Source of the DNA: Falsiruegeria mediterranea M17
Lineage (GTDB): Bacteria > Pseudomonadota > Alphaproteobacteria > Rhodobacterales > Rhodobacteraceae
Direction: 5' to 3'
DNA length: 64,000 bases
Assembly (NCBI RefSeq): GCF_900302455.1
Contig: NZ_ONZG01000008.1
Location: 186,001-250,000, forward strand
Positions within the stretch are counted from its first letter, which is position 1. Each line of letters starts with the position of its first letter. Under the pieces are notes generated by a model. The model was not told the origin of the DNA, did not search any database, and saw only the letters and a program-made list of their open reading frames with translations. Shown here piece by piece: positions 60,273-64,000 of the stretch. The translations under genes were made by a program, and so were the position numbers.

Positions 60273-61187
60273 TCACGAGGAAATCTTGATCAATTCCTGT
60301 GCAATCGATGCCGCCAGACGGGCATTGTTGCGCACCAGTGCGATGTTGGCGGTCAGTGAGCGGCCTTCGGTCAACTCAAAGATGCGTTGCAGCAAATACG
60401 GGGTAACGCCCTTGCCGGTGATGCCATGTGTGTCGGCGTCTGCTTGGGCCGCCTCGATGATGGGCGTCAACTCTTCGGCGGGGATCTGGTCACCTGCAGG
60501 TATCGGGTTGGCCACAAGTTGACCGCCGGGCAGGCCAAGGGCGCTGCGCGTGGCGTGGGCTTGGGCGATCTGCGCGGCGTCATCCATGCGCAGCGGGGCG
60601 GACAGGGGCGATTGCGCAGACCAGAAGGCAGGAAAGGCGTCCTGACCATATGCGATAACCGGCACGCCGAGTGTTTCAAGAACCTCGAGCGTTTTGGGCA
60701 CGTCGAGGATTGCCTTCGCACCGGCGGCCACGACAGTGACGCGGGTTTGAGCCAGTTCGTGCAGGTCAGCCGAGATGTCGAATGTGGTCTCGGCCCCTTT
60801 GTGAACGCCGCCGATACCGCCGGTGGCAAAAACCTCAATCGCGGCATACTGCGCCGCAATCATGGTGGCGGCCACAGTGGTGGCCCCGGTGCCGCCCGTG
60901 GCGAGGCAGGCGGCCATGTCAGCGCGCGACAGTTTGGCGACGCCTTTGGCCTGACCCAGCGATTGCAGCTGATCAGCTTCCAGCCCCACGTGCAGCTTGC
61001 CGTTGATCACGGCAATGGTGGCCGGGGTGGCGCCTGCGTCGCGGATGTCCTGTTCCACCTGTGCCGCAACTTCAACGTTCTGGGGGTAGGGCATGCCGTG
61101 GGTGATGATGGTGCTTTCCAGTGCCACGATGGCGTGGCCCGCGTCTTTGGCGGCGCGGACTTCGGATGACAGAACAAGGTCGATCAC
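60273..61187 (-). CDS. psuG: Pseudouridine-5'-phosphate glycosidase
   Basis: A 304-residue enzyme that splits pseudouridine-5'-phosphate into uracil and ribose-5-phosphate. Family signatures are ALESTIITHGMPYPQNVEVA (residues 23-42), GATPATIAVINGKLHVGLEA, TGGTGATTVAATMIAAQYAA, ATGGIGGVHKGAETTFDISA and AYGQDAFPAFWSAQSPLSAP. The catalytic Lys and Asp are expected among these. The ATG at 61187 overlaps the kinase stop by four bases. Together with the kinase it forms the pseudouridine degradation pair known from E. coli (psuK, psuG), salvaging RNA breakdown products. Confidence 0.95.
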   Translation of the reverse strand: MIDLVLSSEVRAAKDAGHAIVALESTIITHGMPYPQNVEVAAQVEQDIRDAGATPATIAVINGKLHVGLEADQLQSLGQAKGVAKLSRADMAACLATGGTGATTVAATMIAAQYAAIEVFATGGIGGVHKGAETTFDISADLHELAQTRVTVVAAGAKAILDVPKTLEVLETLGVPVIAYGQDAFPAFWSAQSPLSAPLRMDDAAQIAQAHATRSALGLPGGQLVANPIPAGDQIPAEELTPIIEAAQADADTHGITGKGVTPYLLQRIFELTEGRSLTANIALVRNNARLAASIAQELIKISS

Positions 61188-62077
61188 AGTGGGGTGTCTC
61201 CTGAAACATAGGTGGCCGCGGCTTGCAGCGCGCGGGCAAGGGCGTCGGCACGGGATGCGCCGCTGGCCTCGGCCGCGATATGGGCGGCCATGAAAGTGTC
61301 GCCAGCACCGGTCACGCGGGTGACCAGCACTTCGGGCGGGGTTTGACTGAAAAGATCGTTGGCGTCGGCTTCGGTTGCGGCGTTGCCACCATCGGTGACC
61401 AACACGCGCAAGGCGCCGCGGGCCAACAGGCCACGTGCGGCGTCGGCAGAGGTGTCGAACTGCGTCTGACAGAGCAGCCCGGCCTCTTCGAGGTTCACAT
61501 AAAGCGTGCCGTGGCCCGAATTGACAATAGGCAACAACCGTTCGGCCTTGCCGGGCGAGGCGGGGGCAACGCGCAGGTCGGCGGCAGCGAAGGCTGGGCT
61601 ATGCGCGATATCTTTGAGAAGAGCGGCGGTCAGATTGCCGTCCAATGCGACAAGGCCGTCGAACGGTGTATCAGGGGCACCAAGTGCGCCGTCTTCCAGC
61701 GGACCAAGAATTTTGGCTCCTGCCGCTTCAAGCGAATGCGCATCGGCAATCGCCGCGATCAGACCATTGGCCCCCTCAACAGCCATATAGCGATCCGTTG
61801 GCAGATCGTCGGAGCGGTAGACCAAATCGGTCCGCATGCCCATTTGCTGGCAGGCATTGATCAATTCGTCGCCCTCGGGGTCGCGACCTATGGCAGTCAG
61901 CAGGGTCGGGGTCATGCCGAACCGGGCCAGCGTCATGGCAATATTCAAGGCCACGCCACCCGGCAGGCGGGTGATGCGGCCCGGCACGTCCGAGCCCTGG
62001 CGCATGTGGCTGGCGGATCGTCCGATGATGTCCCACAGGACGGATCCGATACACAGGATGTCTTTACGCTCTGTCAT
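61184..62077 (-). CDS. psuK: PfkB-family kinase, likely pseudouridine kinase
   Basis: A 297-residue ribokinase-like kinase. The first strand (DILCIGSVLWDIIGRSASHM), GGVALNIAMTLARFGMTPTL with the substrate-binding Gly-Gly/Asn, and the C-terminal catalytic segment RVTGAGDTFMAAHIAAEAS with Asp as base are typical of PfkB enzymes. Its four-base overlap with psuG (ATGA at 61184-61187) makes pseudouridine phosphorylation the likely reaction. The first of the pair to be translated, it starts at ATG 62077. The substrate is inferred from the neighbour only. Confidence 0.82.
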   Translation of the reverse strand: MTERKDILCIGSVLWDIIGRSASHMRQGSDVPGRITRLPGGVALNIAMTLARFGMTPTLLTAIGRDPEGDELINACQQMGMRTDLVYRSDDLPTDRYMAVEGANGLIAAIADAHSLEAAGAKILGPLEDGALGAPDTPFDGLVALDGNLTAALLKDIAHSPAFAAADLRVAPASPGKAERLLPIVNSGHGTLYVNLEEAGLLCQTQFDTSADAARGLLARGALRVLVTDGGNAATEADANDLFSQTPPEVLVTRVTGAGDTFMAAHIAAEASGASRADALARALQAAATYVSGDTPL

Positions 62078-62122
62078 TTGCTGTACATGCCGCAGCGCGC
62101 AAGGCAGCGCAAGAGTTGGGCG

Positions 62123-62926
62123 TCAGCGGTCCGGCACAAAGAAAGTGAGCGCCGCCCAATGGGTGTCCCAGACCACTTTACTGTCGTCGGGCGCAGGGCG
62201 CAGTACCACGGCATCGAGTAGATAAGTGTGGCCGGGACGGGTGGGGATCTGGGCCTGGCCCATGTCATCGGTGTGTAGGGTCTTGATGTGTACACCGCCG
62301 GTCGGGGCGCGTTCGAAAATGGTGATCTGTGTCTGGGTCAGGGGTTCGTCCTGATAGAGGAGCTGCACTGGAAGCCCTTTCGAAAGGTCGTCCGTGTATG
62401 GGTTTGCACCCGCAATGAGTTCAACCTCCATCCCCGTCACAAGATCCGCGCCAGAACCATCACCCACAGCGATCAGGGCCTTGGCGTATCGCGTGTAGCT
62501 TTCATAAAATCCATCCTTGGGCAGGCCGCGCGCAAGATGGCGAGACAGGACGTCTCCAAACCCTTTTTCGTCGACGAAGGCCTGGAACTTGGGCCACTCG
62601 TGATACTTGAGTGTCGATGGTTGGGTTTGATGCACGATGACCAATAGTCCCGGATCCTCGAGTGTCGTTTCCAGTGCGGGGATGTCCCCCATCCGACCCA
62701 CATACGGCGCGACCTTTCCGCTCTTGTGCAACTCGAACCGGTCGATGCGGGTATCGAAAAACATCTGCGGGCTGCCCTCAAACCCTTGACCGATCACAAG
62801 ATCGGCAATCAGGGGTGTGCCGGTTTCAACTTGATATTTTTCTGGTTCGATCCAAAACTCGTGTCCAAGGGCCAGCCTTGGCAGGGGCAGGCAAAGAGCA
62901 ATTAGCAAAAGCAGACGGGGCAACAT
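62123..62926 (-). CDS. Secreted DUF4198-like protein
   Basis: A 267-residue exported protein. The signal peptide is MLPRLLLLIALCLPLPRLAL with cleavage near LG-HEF. The mature start HEFWIEPEKYQVETGTPLIA and a later PTRPGHTYLLDAVVLRPAPD match what I recall of DUF4198/NikM-type domains, linked with nickel uptake. His residues at the mature N-terminus suit metal binding, but this is not proven. The ATG at 62926 overlaps the divergent HupE/UreJ-like ATG (62925), so each promoter would lie in the other gene. The two may form a metal-uptake pair. Confidence 0.78.
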   Translation of the reverse strand: MLPRLLLLIALCLPLPRLALGHEFWIEPEKYQVETGTPLIADLVIGQGFEGSPQMFFDTRIDRFELHKSGKVAPYVGRMGDIPALETTLEDPGLLVIVHQTQPSTLKYHEWPKFQAFVDEKGFGDVLSRHLARGLPKDGFYESYTRYAKALIAVGDGSGADLVTGMEVELIAGANPYTDDLSKGLPVQLLYQDEPLTQTQITIFERAPTGGVHIKTLHTDDMGQAQIPTRPGHTYLLDAVVLRPAPDDSKVVWDTHWAALTFFVPDR

Positions 62927-64000
62927 GCGAAAAACCTATGTTGGGCTGATCAACAAGCTGCGGTTCTGGGCCGTGCTGTCAACCCTGTGGCTGCTGATCA
63001 TAGAGGTCACCGGGGCCGCTGCGCATGAAGTGACGCCCACCATCGGTGATCTGAGCGTTCAGGATGACCAGTTGCGGCTGGAGTTGCGCTTGAACGTCGA
63101 GGCCTTTGTAGCCGGGATCGATCTGGACGGTATGGCGGACACGAATGCATCAGACCTGTCGGAACGCTACGACGAGCTGCGCGAGATGGATTCAGTGACG
63201 CTGGAGCGTCTGGTGCGCGAGTTTGCGCCCATCTGGGTTGCCACGATCTGGGCCGAGGCCGGTGCGCCGATTGTCTGGAACTATGAGGGGATCAGTATTC
63301 CCGTGGTCGGCAATCCCGAGCTGCCACGCGCGTCCGAGCTTTTGTTGGTTGGGGACTTGCCCGATGGCGCGCGCGCCGTAACGCTGACGTGGCCGGACGG
63401 GGCTGGCGCTTTGGTGCTGCGCCAGCAGGGCGTCGAACAACCCTATACCGGCTATCTGCAAGGAGGGGAGACCAGCCCGCCGATCGCCTTGGACGGAGGT
63501 GCCTCGCGCAGCGCGTGGGAGGCATTTGCGGCCTATGTCCCGGTTGGCTTTGACCACATTCTGCCGCGTGGCACCGATCACATCCTGTTTGTGCTGGGGC
63601 TCTTTTTCCTCAGTGCACGTCTGCGTCCGCTGCTGTGGCAGATCACGGCCTTTACGCTGGCCCACACCGTCACGCTGGCGCTTGGCACGCTGGAAGTGAT
63701 CACCATCAGCCCCGCCATTGTCGAGCCTCTCATTGCGCTGTCCATCGTCTTTGTCGCGGTCGAGAACGTCTTTACGCGCGCTCTGAACCCCTGGCGACCT
63801 TTAGTGGTCTTTGGCTTTGGTCTGTTGCATGGACTTGGCTTTGCCAGCGTGTTGGGAGAGTTCGGCCTGCCGCAGGATCAGTTCTTTGCCGCGCTTTTGG
63901 GGTTCAACGTCGGGGTTGAACTGGGGCAGCTGGCGGTCATCGTCGCCGCGTTCCTGACTGTGGGTCTGTGGTTTCGCAACAAATATTGGTACCGAGGCCG
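62925..64000 (+). CDS. HupE/UreJ-family membrane protein, 3' end outside window
   Basis: The frame from ATG 62925 stays open to the window's right edge (358 codons). A signal-like first helix (FWAVLSTLWLLIIEVTGAAA) leads to a periplasmic domain starting HEVTPTIGDLSVQDDQLRLE. The C-terminal HupE/UreJ-like membrane part begins near residue 205 with VPVGFDHILPRGTDHILFVL and has TLAHTVTLALGTLEVITISP and FGFGLLHGLGFASVLGEFGL. HupE/UreJ proteins are nickel permeases or accessory proteins; this long form with an extracytoplasmic N-domain is of less certain role. ACGGGG lies just upstream of the start. Confidence 0.85.
   Translation, partial: MRKTYVGLINKLRFWAVLSTLWLLIIEVTGAAAHEVTPTIGDLSVQDDQLRLELRLNVEAFVAGIDLDGMADTNASDLSERYDELREMDSVTLERLVREFAPIWVATIWAEAGAPIVWNYEGISIPVVGNPELPRASELLLVGDLPDGARAVTLTWPDGAGALVLRQQGVEQPYTGYLQGGETSPPIALDGGASRSAWEAFAAYVPVGFDHILPRGTDHILFVLGLFFLSARLRPLLWQITAFTLAHTVTLALGTLEVITISPAIVEPLIALSIVFVAVENVFTRALNPWRPLVVFGFGLLHGLGFASVLGEFGLPQDQFFAALLGFNVGVELGQLAVIVAAFLTVGLWFRNKYWYRG

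Noticed and set aside
1-64000. CRISPR arrays, tRNA or rRNA genes and complete IS elements
   Set aside because: Reading through the intergenic regions showed no spaced direct repeats, cloverleaf-like sequence, rRNA motif or transposase gene.

Overview
The window is a gene-dense, GC-rich chromosomal segment from an alphaproteobacterium, almost certainly a Rhodobacteraceae/Roseobacter-group organism. The best clue is the ordered cluster dusB(nifR3)-ntrB-ntrC-ntrY-ntrX-trkA-trkH-hfq-hflX, together with an NtrC that lacks the sigma54-contact GAFTGA loop, as in Rhodobacter. A fused IspDF, a Mg-type HemB, non-pyrrolysine MttB homologues and several small families that I know mainly from Rhodobacterales (DUF6477-like, DUF6456-like) agree with this. 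I saw no rRNA, tRNA, CRISPR array or intact insertion sequence. It reads as core chromosome with some lineage-specific insertions and decay.

Layout. 1-4.8 kb: a partial P-loop ATPase, two DMT permeases around a decayed fadL remnant, a nonsense-interrupted secreted-protein gene and a secreted protein of unknown function. 4.8-8.9 kb: guaA, a GNAT acetyltransferase, an MttB-family methyltransferase and a small DUF6477-like protein. 9.1-13 kb: a DUF6456-like HTH protein, oxyR, a very acidic 75-residue protein and a Prx5-type peroxiredoxin, which make a loose peroxide-defence neighbourhood. 13.2-20 kb: lipA with an M20 amidohydrolase, an RcnB-like protein, two small proteins, a membrane-anchored nuclease, hpt, a RatA/COQ10 protein and an MmgE/PrpD protein. 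20.1-23.6 kb: amtB, then the overlapping ispDF-pgpA-cinA operon. 23.8-36.2 kb: the nitrogen-control, potassium-uptake and RNA-chaperone supercluster. 36.2-42 kb: nitronate monooxygenase, a SnoaL-like protein and a penicillin-acylase-family enzyme, then a Tat/lipobox SYLF protein and hemB. 42-47.2 kb: a small membrane protein, mfd and a frameshifted DUF3616-like gene. 47.2-53.3 kb: a TPR protein, an MFS exporter, a DsbA-like protein and an acyl-CoA ligase, with a divergent XRE-cupin regulator. 53.4-55.5 kb: a compact arsenic operon (arsR-arsC fusion, second arsC, aqpS) under a perfect 32-bp palindrome that covers its own start codon. 55.5-62.1 kb: a YejA-type binding protein, a candidate small RNA or attenuated leader, bdhA with a patatin, a DUF502 protein and psuK-psuG. 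62.1-64 kb: a DUF4198-like protein and a HupE/UreJ-like protein whose divergent start codons overlap.

How genes work together. AmtB and NtrBC/NtrYX cover ammonium uptake and nitrogen sensing, and Trk and Hfq are downstream in the same direction. The ars genes reduce arsenate and would let arsenite leave through the aquaglyceroporin; no ArsB or Acr3 pump is visible. OxyR keeps both redox cysteines. BdhA plus patatin suggests hydroxybutyrate turnover.

Most notable for follow-up: the orphan promoter-hairpin-terminator unit at 57.37-57.48 kb, the ars operator that doubles as translation start, the acidic repeat protein next to oxyR, the 11-bp phased GTGCAC repeats upstream of an unlisted 55-residue membrane protein, and three broken genes (fadL remnant, secreted protein at 3.4 kb, DUF3616-like at 46.1 kb).
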